Below, piece after piece: positions 1-6,667 of a DNA stretch of 48,144 nucleotides. Each line of letters starts with the position of its first letter. Within the stretch, counting starts at the first letter, position 1. A program made the translations under genes and the position numbers. The notes beneath the pieces are model-generated. The model saw only the letters and a program-made list of their open reading frames with translations, did no database searches and was not told the origin of the DNA. The DNA is from an uncultured Erysipelotrichaceae bacterium (GTDB lineage: Bacteria; Bacillota_I; Bacilli_A; RF39; UBA660): the NCBI GenBank assembly GCA_902795975.1, contig CADBNE010000041.1, forward strand, positions 1 through 48,144, given 5' to 3'.

Positions 1-20
1 AACTCTTAAGTCTAAAAGTT

Positions 21-104
21 ATCTTATAGTTCTAGCATTACCACCTAATTTAATAGGTTGGTGTGACTTCATAGGGCTAGTCCCTCCGTCACTCTTTATA
101 AGAT
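21..104 (-). ncRNA. SAM-I (S-box) riboswitch aptamer
   Basis: Read on the minus strand, this has the S-box core: a closing stem ATCTTATA (97-104) with TATAAGAT (21-28), the block GGAGGGACTAGCCCTATGAAG, then CAACC and GGTGGTAATGC in the right order. S-box RNAs bind S-adenosylmethionine and usually switch methionine or SAM genes off by forming a terminator. The expression platform and the controlled gene lie to the left of the window, so the target is unknown; metK or a methionine transporter or synthesis gene would be usual. Just past the aptamer, AACTTTTAG and CTTAAGAGTT (bases 1-20) may be the start of the terminator or antiterminator. Confidence 0.92.
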
Positions 105-113
105 GTTAAATGC

Positions 114-142
114 ATTATACAACATATTTTTTATTTATGCAA
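114..142 (-). promoter_or_regulatory. Promoter of the SAM riboswitch transcript
   Basis: TTGCAT (137-142) and TATAAT (114-119) on the minus strand are separated by exactly 17 bp. Transcription would start about ten bases before the aptamer's first stem. It sits directly after the stop of the NERD gene at 145. Confidence 0.85.
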
Positions 143-144
143 TA

Positions 145-900
145 CTATTTTATTTTTCTAATATATTTACATTTAGGATAACTACTACATCCATAAAATA
201 CTCCATATTTTCCTTTTCTAGGTACTAAAGTATTACCACATCTAGGACATATATTATTATCACTATTATATTTAATATTTAATTTCTTTATATGTTCTTT
301 TCTTATTTTCTTATCAGTTATATTATTAATAACTAATTTATTATATATATCATCTATATTATCTATTATTTCTTCTTTATACGATAATACTTTATCTAAT
401 ATAGTATCAATTCTAGTAGTTTCTCCATCATCTTTAACTTCAATTTTAGCTGTACTTGGTATACATACTATATTAAATACTTTATTATTATCTATATTTA
501 ATAATTCGCATATAGACATTACATGTCCATAATTTTGCCTAATAGGATTAGTATAGAATAATTTCTTACCTCTTCTCATATGTCTAATCCATTTTTTATC
601 ATATTTATCTCCAGTAATATAACCATTATATTGTTTAGTCTCTATAACAAATATTCCATATTTAGATATTACTATATGATCTATTTGACTAGTTCCATTA
701 TTTGTACTAATCATAATATCATTTAATACTTTATATTTATTTTTATCTAACTTATTTAATTCTCTTTTAACCCAGAATTCTCCTGCATAACCGATTATTT
801 TTGAAACAGATTTATTTACTATTATTAAAATAACTATAGAAGTTATCATAAATACCCAATACCATGGATTATTAAATGAAACTATATCAAATACATTCAT
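145..900 (-). CDS. Membrane-anchored NERD nuclease-like protein with zinc ribbon
   Basis: 251 residues. One N-terminal membrane segment (about residues 14-30) is followed by a NERD domain (about 38-150) with the typical QIDHIVISKYGIFVIETK core, a fold related to restriction-type nucleases. The last 35 residues form a topoisomerase-type C4 zinc ribbon (CPRCG, then GCSSYPKCKY). NERD plus this ribbon is a common pairing in Firmicutes, and its cellular role is not established. An AGGAGG ribosome site lies five bases before the ATG. The gene lies 8 bp downstream of a soluble paralog (909-1580), so the two are probably one transcript. The substrate (DNA or RNA) cannot be told from sequence. Confidence 0.85.
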   Translation of the reverse strand: MNVFDIVSFNNPWYWVFMITSIVILIIVNKSVSKIIGYAGEFWVKRELNKLDKNKYKVLNDIMISTNNGTSQIDHIVISKYGIFVIETKQYNGYITGDKYDKKWIRHMRRGKKLFYTNPIRQNYGHVMSICELLNIDNNKVFNIVCIPSTAKIEVKDDGETTRIDTILDKVLSYKEEIIDNIDDIYNKLVINNITDKKIRKEHIKKLNIKYNSDNNICPRCGNTLVPRKGKYGVFYGCSSYPKCKYIRKIK

Positions 901-908
901 AATACCTC

Positions 909-1580
909 CTAATAATCTTCCTTATCTATATTTCTAGTATATTTACATTTTGGATAACTTGCACAACCAATAAATAAACCATAAGTTCCCTTCTTTTCAA
1001 GTAAATAATTTCCACATAAAGGACACTTAGTTATATCTTTCTTCTTTTCATTACTATATATAACATTATTAATATGAACCTGTCTTATAAAACTATCAGT
1101 TATATTATTTTCTAATAACTTATAATATAATTCATCTACATTATCTATAATAACCTTATTATAAGTCCATATATGATTCAAAATACCATATTTAGGAATA
1201 ATATTATCATAGTTATCTAATCTATATAAAGCAGTTCCTGTCATACATATAATATTAAATACTTTATCTTCAGCTATATTTAATAATTTAGTTAATGCTT
1301 TAATATGCTTTTCATTTTGTATTACAGGATTAAACAGATAATTTTTTTTATTTCGTACTATTTGTACCCAATTTAAATCTTTTACTTTACCCTCTATTAT
1401 TCCACTATAATTTTTTGTCTCTATAACAAATATTCCATATCTCGATATAACTACATGGTCTATTTGATATGTATAACCATCTACAGCAATCAAAACATCA
1501 TTTAATATTTTATAATCTATAAGAGACATTCTATATAATTGAGAGCTAACATTAACCTCACCTATATATCCCTTATCCAT
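909..1580 (-). CDS. NERD domain protein with C-terminal zinc ribbon
   Basis: 223 residues, a paralog of the next gene downstream but lacking its membrane segment. The NERD core QIDHVVISRYGIFVIETKNY is at about residues 39-58, and the C-terminal ribbon is CPLCG followed by GCASYPKCKY. The AGGTGAT ribosome site lies immediately before the ATG. The pair looks like a tandem duplication in which one copy became membrane-tethered or the other lost its anchor. It is the first gene of the two-gene unit, and a TATAAT box about 20 bp upstream of the ATG is the likely promoter. Function is inferred only from the NERD family. Confidence 0.83.
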   Translation of the reverse strand: MDKGYIGEVNVSSQLYRMSLIDYKILNDVLIAVDGYTYQIDHVVISRYGIFVIETKNYSGIIEGKVKDLNWVQIVRNKKNYLFNPVIQNEKHIKALTKLLNIAEDKVFNIICMTGTALYRLDNYDNIIPKYGILNHIWTYNKVIIDNVDELYYKLLENNITDSFIRQVHINNVIYSNEKKKDITKCPLCGNYLLEKKGTYGLFIGCASYPKCKYTRNIDKEDY

Positions 1581-1616
1581 ATTATCACCTAAAATAATTA
1601 TATCATTATTTTTTAT

Positions 1617-1645
1617 TTGACATAACTACTTATTAATTGTACTAT
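1617..1645 (+). promoter_or_regulatory. Promoter for the transglutaminase-like gene at 1662
   Basis: TTGACA (1617-1622) lies 17 bp before TACTAT (1640-1645). It sits in the 81-bp divergent gap between the NERD operon and the plus-strand gene. The -35 is perfect and the -10 matches four of six. Confidence 0.55.
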
Positions 1646-1661
1646 TATACTAGGTGATACT

Positions 1662-2960
1662 ATGAATAAAGAAACAATTATACATAATCTTAAATCTACT
1701 AATAGATTTGAACTATTTAAAAATATATTAGATAGTAAAAATTATGATGAATTATATACTATGTTTGGTAAAACTGTATATATGTTATTTACTCCATATA
1801 GTTATAAAAAACAAGATATAATTAAATTAATGAATAATAATGATTTAGGTACTATATATAATAAATATGGTAATATGGAAACATTATTTATCAAAAACTT
1901 TAGAAAAAGAAAAAAAGAAGATATAAAGAAATTATTAAGTGAAAAGAAATATATAGATATATATAGTAAATATGGAGAATCTGAATATAGTAAACATACT
2001 AATACTATGTATAAGAATGATATAGAGTATGAAACTGGTAGTAAGGTTAAAGCTAAATTATATAGTAATGGTAAAAAACTTGCTAAAGGTATTAAACAAT
2101 GTACCGAAGCTTTAGCACTTATTACTACATTAACTATATCATTAATAGGATATGAAGGATATGTATATGTTAATGATACATATAATAAAGCATTAATAGA
2201 TAATAGTGCATTATTACAAGAATATGATGAAAAAATAAATACATATGCTGATAATATAAATAATTTAAATCTAGATAATGATTTAGATGTAGTTATGAAA
2301 GTATTAGATGATATGTGGTCTGATATGGGTGGATATGGTGAACCTACATTAGATGAATTTAGTATGGGACGTTTAGCATTTGCTAAAGATAATGGTGTTG
2401 GTGTATGTAGACATATAGCAGATGACTTTTCAGCTAGAATGAATGCTATTAATCCTGAATATAATGCTCGTAATGTAGCAGTATATATAGATTTTAATAA
2501 GTATACTAATGATAGTTTAGCAAATATAGATAGAACTATAATAGAATCTAATGATACTGTAATAGATAATGTAGTAGAAGATAATGCTAATGAAATAGAA
2601 AATGTTATAGATAATATGCATATAGAAAATATAGTTGGTAATCATATGGTATCTATATTCAAACCTACAGGTAAAGATTATACATTAGTAGTAGATGCTA
2701 CTAACCCTTCTATAGGAGTAATAGCTAATGGTGAAATATATCTATTCTCTAATAATAATGGTGAAGGATTAGACTTTAAACCTTTAGGACAAATGTCTAC
2801 TATAATAAATTATAAATATAGTGATGTAGAAAAAGAATTTGCATTTAATTTTTTAAATTATATGGATAATGAAGAATTACAAAAATTAAATGAAGAATGG
2901 GGTCTAAATGCTCAAAATCAATCTTTAGATAAAATAAGAAAAAATAATAAAACAATTTAG
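1662..2960 (+). CDS. Membrane protein with transglutaminase-like domain
   Basis: 432 residues. The charged, lysine-rich N-terminal 140 residues would be cytoplasmic. A membrane segment (about 148-168, ALALITTLTISLIGYEGYVY) follows, then a long C-terminal domain carrying the papain-like triad of the transglutaminase-like superfamily: Cys249 in GVGVCRHIADD, His328 in GNHMVSI and Asp345 in VVDATN. Bacterial proteins of this fold are often cysteine proteases or peptide cross-linkers; the substrate is unknown. The topology suggests the catalytic domain is outside the cell. The start is fixed by AGGTGAT five bases upstream of the ATG. A second protein with the same triad is at 6668-8173. Confidence 0.75.
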   Translation: MNKETIIHNLKSTNRFELFKNILDSKNYDELYTMFGKTVYMLFTPYSYKKQDIIKLMNNNDLGTIYNKYGNMETLFIKNFRKRKKEDIKKLLSEKKYIDIYSKYGESEYSKHTNTMYKNDIEYETGSKVKAKLYSNGKKLAKGIKQCTEALALITTLTISLIGYEGYVYVNDTYNKALIDNSALLQEYDEKINTYADNINNLNLDNDLDVVMKVLDDMWSDMGGYGEPTLDEFSMGRLAFAKDNGVGVCRHIADDFSARMNAINPEYNARNVAVYIDFNKYTNDSLANIDRTIIESNDTVIDNVVEDNANEIENVIDNMHIENIVGNHMVSIFKPTGKDYTLVVDATNPSIGVIANGEIYLFSNNNGEGLDFKPLGQMSTIINYKYSDVEKEFAFNFLNYMDNEELQKLNEEWGLNAQNQSLDKIRKNNKTI

Positions 2961-3006
2961 ATGATGTGTGCTATAATATATAATTAATAAATATAAGGAG
3001 ATAATT

Positions 3007-3543
3007 ATGGTTAACGCTGAAATGTATAAAGAATTAAAGGAAAAATATAGTTTTAAATTAAATGATATTGGTGAAGCTCTTGCTTATGTAGCATCATTTA
3101 TTGAAAAAGATTCATTTACTTATACTGCTGTTAGAACTTATTCATGGGATAAAGTAGATGATGAAGTACAATTTGATGGTCCATATTATAATATGGCTAT
3201 TGTAAGAACTAACTATGAAGATAGTGATTTTTGTACTAACAAAAATCCATATGAAATATGGAGAATGCAAAGATTAGCTTTTATATTTAAGAATAATTCA
3301 AAAAATCAACATACATCTATAACATTAGCTAATAAAGATACATACTTAAGAATATTTAAAAATTCATCTTTTGAATACTTACAAGATTTTATAGAATTAT
3401 TAGCTAGTGAAAGATTAAATACTGGTTCTATGACCAGAGAACAAGCTATGGCTTTAGCTATTAGATATTGTAAATTTATATCTAGTTTTGATGCTGAACC
3501 TAATACATATGATAATAATACTAAAGGATATACAAAAAAATAG
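3007..3543 (+). CDS. Conserved-looking soluble protein, function unknown
   Basis: 178 residues, no membrane segment or signal peptide, and not recognised. It starts MVNAEMYKELKEKY after a good AAGGAG site. The composition is mixed and globular, with several Trp and Tyr residues (TYSWDKVDDEVQFDGPYYNM), and the last fifteen residues look disordered. It lies 46 bp downstream of the transglutaminase-like gene in the same direction, and a hairpin terminator follows its stop immediately. Co-transcription with the upstream gene is possible. Confidence 0.7.
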   Translation: MVNAEMYKELKEKYSFKLNDIGEALAYVASFIEKDSFTYTAVRTYSWDKVDDEVQFDGPYYNMAIVRTNYEDSDFCTNKNPYEIWRMQRLAFIFKNNSKNQHTSITLANKDTYLRIFKNSSFEYLQDFIELLASERLNTGSMTREQAMALAIRYCKFISSFDAEPNTYDNNTKGYTKK

Positions 3544-3565
3544 TATTGCATAAGCAATACTTTTT
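3542..3565 (+). terminator. Intrinsic terminator after the 178-residue gene
   Basis: AGTATTGC and GCAATACT pair around a four-base ATAA loop and are followed by five T. The hairpin overlaps the stop codon of the gene ending at 3543. The same stem recurs at 3811-3830. Confidence 0.8.
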
Positions 3566-3620
3566 AATTTGTAGTTATATAATAGTTGTACATTACTCAA
3601 AAAACACAGAATCCTAAAAT

Positions 3621-3806
3621 GCTAATACACATCATAAACGTATATATCCTGGTTCTGATACATTACATATTATTTATAAAGATAGTAATGAAAGAATACT
3701 ATGTCTAACTAGTCATGTAGATATTACTAATGTAGATTATATATACGAAGTAAAAGATAAATTAACTATAGAAGAAGTATTATTTTATGATGAATATGCT
3801 CTATAA
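3621..3806 (+). pseudogene. Remnant of a coding sequence without a start
   Basis: The plus strand is open for 61 codons before TAA and reads like protein (KRIYPGSDTLHIIYKDSNER..., then KLTIEEVLFYDEYAL). It has no ATG, GTG or TTG near its beginning, and an in-frame TAA stands just ahead. It looks like the C-terminal remnant of a lost gene. Part of its sequence (3662-3683) recurs exactly at 4072-4093. The parent gene is not recognised. Confidence 0.45.
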
Positions 3807-3830
3807 AAAAAGTATTGCTTATGCAATACT
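3803..3830 (-). terminator. Terminator shared by 3868-4026 and the remnant
   Basis: Stem AGTATTGC/GCAATACT with a four-base loop. On the minus strand it is followed by seven T, and on the plus strand by a weaker TTCTTT, so it probably serves mainly the small minus-strand ORF. Confidence 0.7.
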
Positions 3831-3867
3831 TTCTTTATAATACTACCACTACTACGATTAATAATTA

Positions 3868-4026
3868 TTACCATTTTTTTCTATTTTTTATAATCTGTAT
3901 TATTAATAAAAGAATATTTAATAAGAAACAATATAAAAAATTTGGGTCACCAGTTGTTATGAAAGCCAAGAAAACAATTATATTATATACTACTATTGTA
4001 CTCGCATCCCAACTTACTAATTTCAT
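3868..4026 (-). CDS. Small two-segment membrane protein (52 residues)
   Basis: This short minus-strand ORF begins MKLVSWDASTIVVYNIIVFL and ends NRKKW-stop. It has two hydrophobic stretches (about residues 11-24 and 30-45) around a GDPN turn, and a positively charged tail. The GGGAGTGAT ribosome site is well placed before the ATG and a terminator follows. It lies 71 bp downstream of the interrupted zinc-ribbon gene. The product is not recognised; a small membrane protein is the best description. Confidence 0.5.
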   Translation of the reverse strand: MKLVSWDASTIVVYNIIVFLAFITTGDPNFLYCFLLNILLLIIQIIKNRKKW

Positions 4027-4071
4027 TTTATCACTCCCAACTACCTTAAAACAAATATATTACTAATAATT

Positions 4072-4109
4072 ATTACATATTATTTATAAAGATGGCACTA
4101 AAAGAATAA
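4072..4109 (+). repeat. Second degenerate copy of the 3659-3710 segment
   Basis: Bases 4072-4093 match 3662-3683 exactly (22 bp), and similarity continues more loosely through AAAGAATA. Both look like leftovers of one duplicated and decayed gene. The segment overlaps the 3-prime end of the minus-strand interrupted gene. Confidence 0.45.
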
Positions 4110-4676
4110 ACTAACTTTATTTAACAATAAATCAATTAAAGATGATATTAATAAAGAAAATATGGCAAATAATATTGGAAAAAGGAACATCACTATAAAA
4201 CAGCCACTAAAAAGATTACCTTCTTTTCTATCAACTTTATTTCTAAAACTTTCTTCATATTTAAGTATTGCTTCTTTAATTTCTTCATCTTCAGCTACTG
4301 TTTTTAATTTATTAATTTGTTCAAAAATAGTAGTTCTTCTTTTATATAATTGATTAAAACTATATAGTTGTGTTTCACAACATATTAAATTATATAATGC
4401 TTCTTCATTGAATGGATCATAACTTAAAATATAATTATATCTATCAATTGCATCCGTAATACATCACGATTTATAAAAATTAAGTGCATTTTCTAACTCT
4501 TTTGTTATATCAACACCATTAACGACAATACTACCACTTACTTCTACTTTTTTCTTTTCTAGTGCATTTTCATTATATATTTCTGTACCACAATAATTAC
4601 AAGTACCTTTTTCCAAATCTCCATTTAATTCTACTGAAGAACCACAATTAGGACACTTTATACTTACCATCTTCAT
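4098..4676 (-). pseudogene. Zinc-ribbon/TPR/membrane protein gene interrupted by TGA
   Basis: The frame opened at 4676 continues past an in-frame TGA (4464-4466, codon 71) to a TAG at 4098-4100 and would give a 192-residue protein. Order: zinc ribbon (CPNCG...CNYCG), a TPR-like repeat spanning the TGA (ALNFYKS-stop-CITDAIDRYN, then YDPFNEEALYNL), a charged helix, and a C-terminal membrane segment (FIVMFLFPILFAIFSLLISS). The TPR pattern expects glycine at the TGA, so a GGA to TGA change is the simplest explanation. It could be a true pseudogene, a strain polymorphism or an assembly error. Confidence 0.7.
4464..4676 (-). CDS. Zinc-ribbon fragment as translated up to the TGA
   Basis: If the TGA at 4464 is obeyed, the product is 70 residues: a rubredoxin-like zinc ribbon (KCPNCGSSVEL, then CNYCGTEI), a short beta-rich stretch and the first helix of a TPR. 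The ATG follows a GGTGATAGT site. It is the N-terminal part of the interrupted gene above and is unlikely to be a complete functional unit. Similar ribbon-TPR proteins in Firmicutes are of unknown role. Confidence 0.5.
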   Translation of the reverse strand: MKMVSIKCPNCGSSVELNGDLEKGTCNYCGTEIYNENALEKKKVEVSGSIVVNGVDITKELENALNFYKS

Positions 4677-4737
4677 ACTATCACCATTATAAATATAACA
4701 TAATAACTAAAAAAAAATAGATATAAAGTCATATACG

Positions 4738-4759
4738 ATTTTGGTGTAAACACCAAAAT
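4738..4759. promoter_or_regulatory. Perfect 22-bp dyad, possible operator
   Basis: ATTTTGGTGTA and its exact inverse complement TACACCAAAAT abut with no spacer. No T-tract follows on either strand, so it is not an ordinary terminator. It lies about 60 bp upstream of the zinc-ribbon gene's ATG. A repressor-binding dyad is the most natural reading; the regulator is unknown. Confidence 0.45.
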
Positions 4760-4782
4760 GGCAACCTACATTATTTTTACTA

Positions 4783-4815
4783 TATAAATAAAGATAGTAT
4801 ATTTTATATACTATC
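4783..4815 (-). terminator. Terminator of yhhQ
   Basis: GATAGTATA and TATACTATC form a nine-base stem that overlaps the yhhQ stop codon. On the minus strand it is followed by TTTATTT. Confidence 0.7.
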
Positions 4816-5454
4816 TAATTCTTTATTATGTATCTTATCTACTTTTTTCATTACTATATTATTTATAGGTAATAATATTATTTCATATGATACTTTAAAT
4901 ATTACTTGTAACAATATCATTTTTATTAACACAATATTAGGCATACTACCTAGGAATGCTAAAGGTATGAATATAGCACTATCAAATAATTCTCCTACTA
5001 AAGAGGATACAATAGCTCTTATACTATAGCCTTTATGTGTATTACCTTTCATCTTTTGAAATACTATATCATTTAATAAATCTCCTATAAAGAATGCTAC
5101 TAAACTAGCTATAGTAATTCTAGGTACTGCTTTAAGTACTATACTAAAAGACCCACTATCTCCCCACCAATTAGGATATGGCATTATACATACTATGTAT
5201 CCTACTATAGCAATAAATATATTACATACAAATGCCATATAACATGTCTTTCTACTCCATTTATATCCAAATACTTCTGATATAATATCTGATAATATAT
5301 ATGTCATAGGAAATATAATTACTGCTCCTGTAAGTTCAAATTTATTAAATAATAATATTTGTCTAGAACTAATTATATTAGATATTAATAAACATACTAC
5401 ATATGCTAAAGTAACATATAACTGTACTTTAGTTATATATTCTTTCTTTTTCAT
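4804..5454 (-). CDS. yhhQ: Queuosine precursor transporter (YhhQ/DUF165 family)
   Basis: 216 residues, an integral membrane protein with about six hydrophobic segments. Family hallmarks are the early PMTYILSDIISEVFGYKWSRK block and, later, SLVGELFDSAIFIPLAFLG. YhhQ proteins import queuine-pathway precursors (7-cyano- or 7-aminomethyl-deazaguanine) for tRNA modification. The ATG at 5454 is chosen because AGGTG lies six bases upstream; an in-frame GTG nine bases earlier overlaps that site. A good promoter precedes it. No PreQ1 riboswitch fits in the short upstream gap. It is monocistronic between two terminators. Confidence 0.88.
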   Translation of the reverse strand: MKKKEYITKVQLYVTLAYVVCLLISNIISSRQILLFNKFELTGAVIIFPMTYILSDIISEVFGYKWSRKTCYMAFVCNIFIAIVGYIVCIMPYPNWWGDSGSFSIVLKAVPRITIASLVAFFIGDLLNDIVFQKMKGNTHKGYSIRAIVSSLVGELFDSAIFIPLAFLGSMPNIVLIKMILLQVIFKVSYEIILLPINNIVMKKVDKIHNKELDSI

Positions 5455-5472
5455 AGTTATCACCTAACTAGA

Positions 5473-5501
5473 ATTATAACATTGTTTATATAAATACTCA
5501 A
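5473..5501 (-). promoter_or_regulatory. Promoter of yhhQ
   Basis: TTGAGT (5496-5501), 17 bp, TATAAT (5473-5478) on the minus strand, directly behind the terminator of the amidase gene. Confidence 0.75.
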
Positions 5502-5503
5502 TT

Positions 5504-5530
5504 TAAAAAAAGTATAATATCATTATACTT
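5504..5530 (-). terminator. Terminator of the LysM amidase gene
   Basis: Stem AAGTATAAT/ATTATACTT with a three-base loop, followed by a run of seven T on the minus strand. Confidence 0.75.
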
Positions 5531-6583
5531 TTATATATAATTATTTCTATTAGTAGGTATTACTAGTTCTTGTCCTACAACTACTATATTATTGCTTATA
5601 TTATTTATATTAGCTAAATCATTTACTGATACATTATATCTTTTAGCAATACTATATAATGTATCTCCTACTTTAACTACATATATATTATCAGTATTAT
5701 TAGTTAAATATAATTTTTGTCCTACATATAAGTTATCTGTTACTAAATTATTAATACTTTTTAATTCATTAACTGTCATATTATATTTATTAGCAATACT
5801 ATATAAGTTATCTCCTTTTTTTACTATATAATATGTATCATTACTATTATCATAGTTATTAACTGGTATTTTAATTCTTTGTCCTATATATAAATCATCA
5901 CTAATTAAATTATTTAGTTTCTTTATATCATTTACTGTTACATTATATTTATTAGCTATACTATATAATGTATCTCCTTTTTTTACTATATATATACCTT
6001 CATCTATATCATCTTTATTATAACCTATATATTCTAATACTCCTTGTATAGTAGCATCTGCATACTTTTTCCAATTATTTTTTAATTGTGATACATCATC
6101 ACCTTTACTATCTAGAAATCCATATTCTACTGTTATAGCTTCTGTGTCTCCTGTATTTCTTTGCATAAAATAATAATCTTTATCTTTATTTACTATACCT
6201 CTTCTTTGATATGCTCCTCTTATATTTTGTCCTGCACTAGCTAATTTAGATAATATTTTATTTGACAATGTTGAATCATTACGTAATGCATATATTACTT
6301 CTGCTCCATCTCCACCTCCAGCATTTATATGATTAGATATAACTATTACATCTTTATAATTACCAAATGCATTCTTTACTCTTTTTACTCTTTCTTTAGG
6401 TGTTAATGTTATATCAGTATCCCTAGTCATTACAACTGGTATACCTAATTCTTTAAATTTATCATACATATACTTAGATATTTTTAATGTATAATCTTTT
6501 TCTACTATATCATTTCCTACAGCACCTGGGTCTTCTCCTCCATGCCCTGCATCTATTACTATACCTCTAATACTATTATTCAT
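5531..6583 (-). CDS. N-acetylmuramoyl-L-alanine amidase with three LysM domains
   Basis: 350 residues. The N-terminal Amidase_3 domain (about 5-190) has the zinc ligands His14 (DAGHGG), Glu28 (VEKDYTL) and His85 (SNHINAGGG) and the catalytic Glu153 (VEYGF). Three LysM modules follow (about 200-245, 252-297 and 303-348), each with the GDTLYSIA or GDNLYSIA signature. The enzyme cuts the amide between muramic acid and the peptide stem. No signal peptide is visible, which suggests release by another route, lysis, or action inside a developing cell. The ATG at 6583 is preferred, with AGGTG six bases upstream, over a GTG nine bases earlier. An inactive relative lies at 31341-32249. Confidence 0.92.
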   Translation of the reverse strand: MNNSIRGIVIDAGHGGEDPGAVGNDIVEKDYTLKISKYMYDKFKELGIPVVMTRDTDITLTPKERVKRVKNAFGNYKDVIVISNHINAGGGDGAEVIYALRNDSTLSNKILSKLASAGQNIRGAYQRRGIVNKDKDYYFMQRNTGDTEAITVEYGFLDSKGDDVSQLKNNWKKYADATIQGVLEYIGYNKDDIDEGIYIVKKGDTLYSIANKYNVTVNDIKKLNNLISDDLYIGQRIKIPVNNYDNSNDTYYIVKKGDNLYSIANKYNMTVNELKSINNLVTDNLYVGQKLYLTNNTDNIYVVKVGDTLYSIAKRYNVSVNDLANINNISNNIVVVGQELVIPTNRNNYI

Positions 6584-6633
6584 GTTATTCACCTCATAAT
6601 AGTGTATGTATAAATACCTATAAGGTGACTAGA

Positions 6634-6663
6634 AAAGAAAAATGTGCATAACTTTATGCACAT
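6634..6663 (-). terminator. Terminator of the 6668-8173 gene
   Basis: Arms ATGTGCAT and ATGCACAT around AACTTT, with T-rich sequence following on the minus strand. The identical 22-base hairpin recurs at 12574-12595 and, inverted, at 15858-15879. Confidence 0.8.
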
Positions 6664-6667
6664 TTTC

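Noticed and set aside
3815..4066. 83-codon open frame on the plus strand
   Set aside because: It runs through a terminator, has no ribosome site and has a low-complexity product; the opposite strand carries the better 52-residue ORF.
4162..4353. 63-codon plus-strand frame
   Set aside because: It mirrors the C-terminal part of the interrupted minus-strand zinc-ribbon/TPR gene.
5455..5503. PreQ1 riboswitch upstream of yhhQ
   Set aside because: The gap is too short and holds a plain promoter; the conserved preQ1 pattern is absent.
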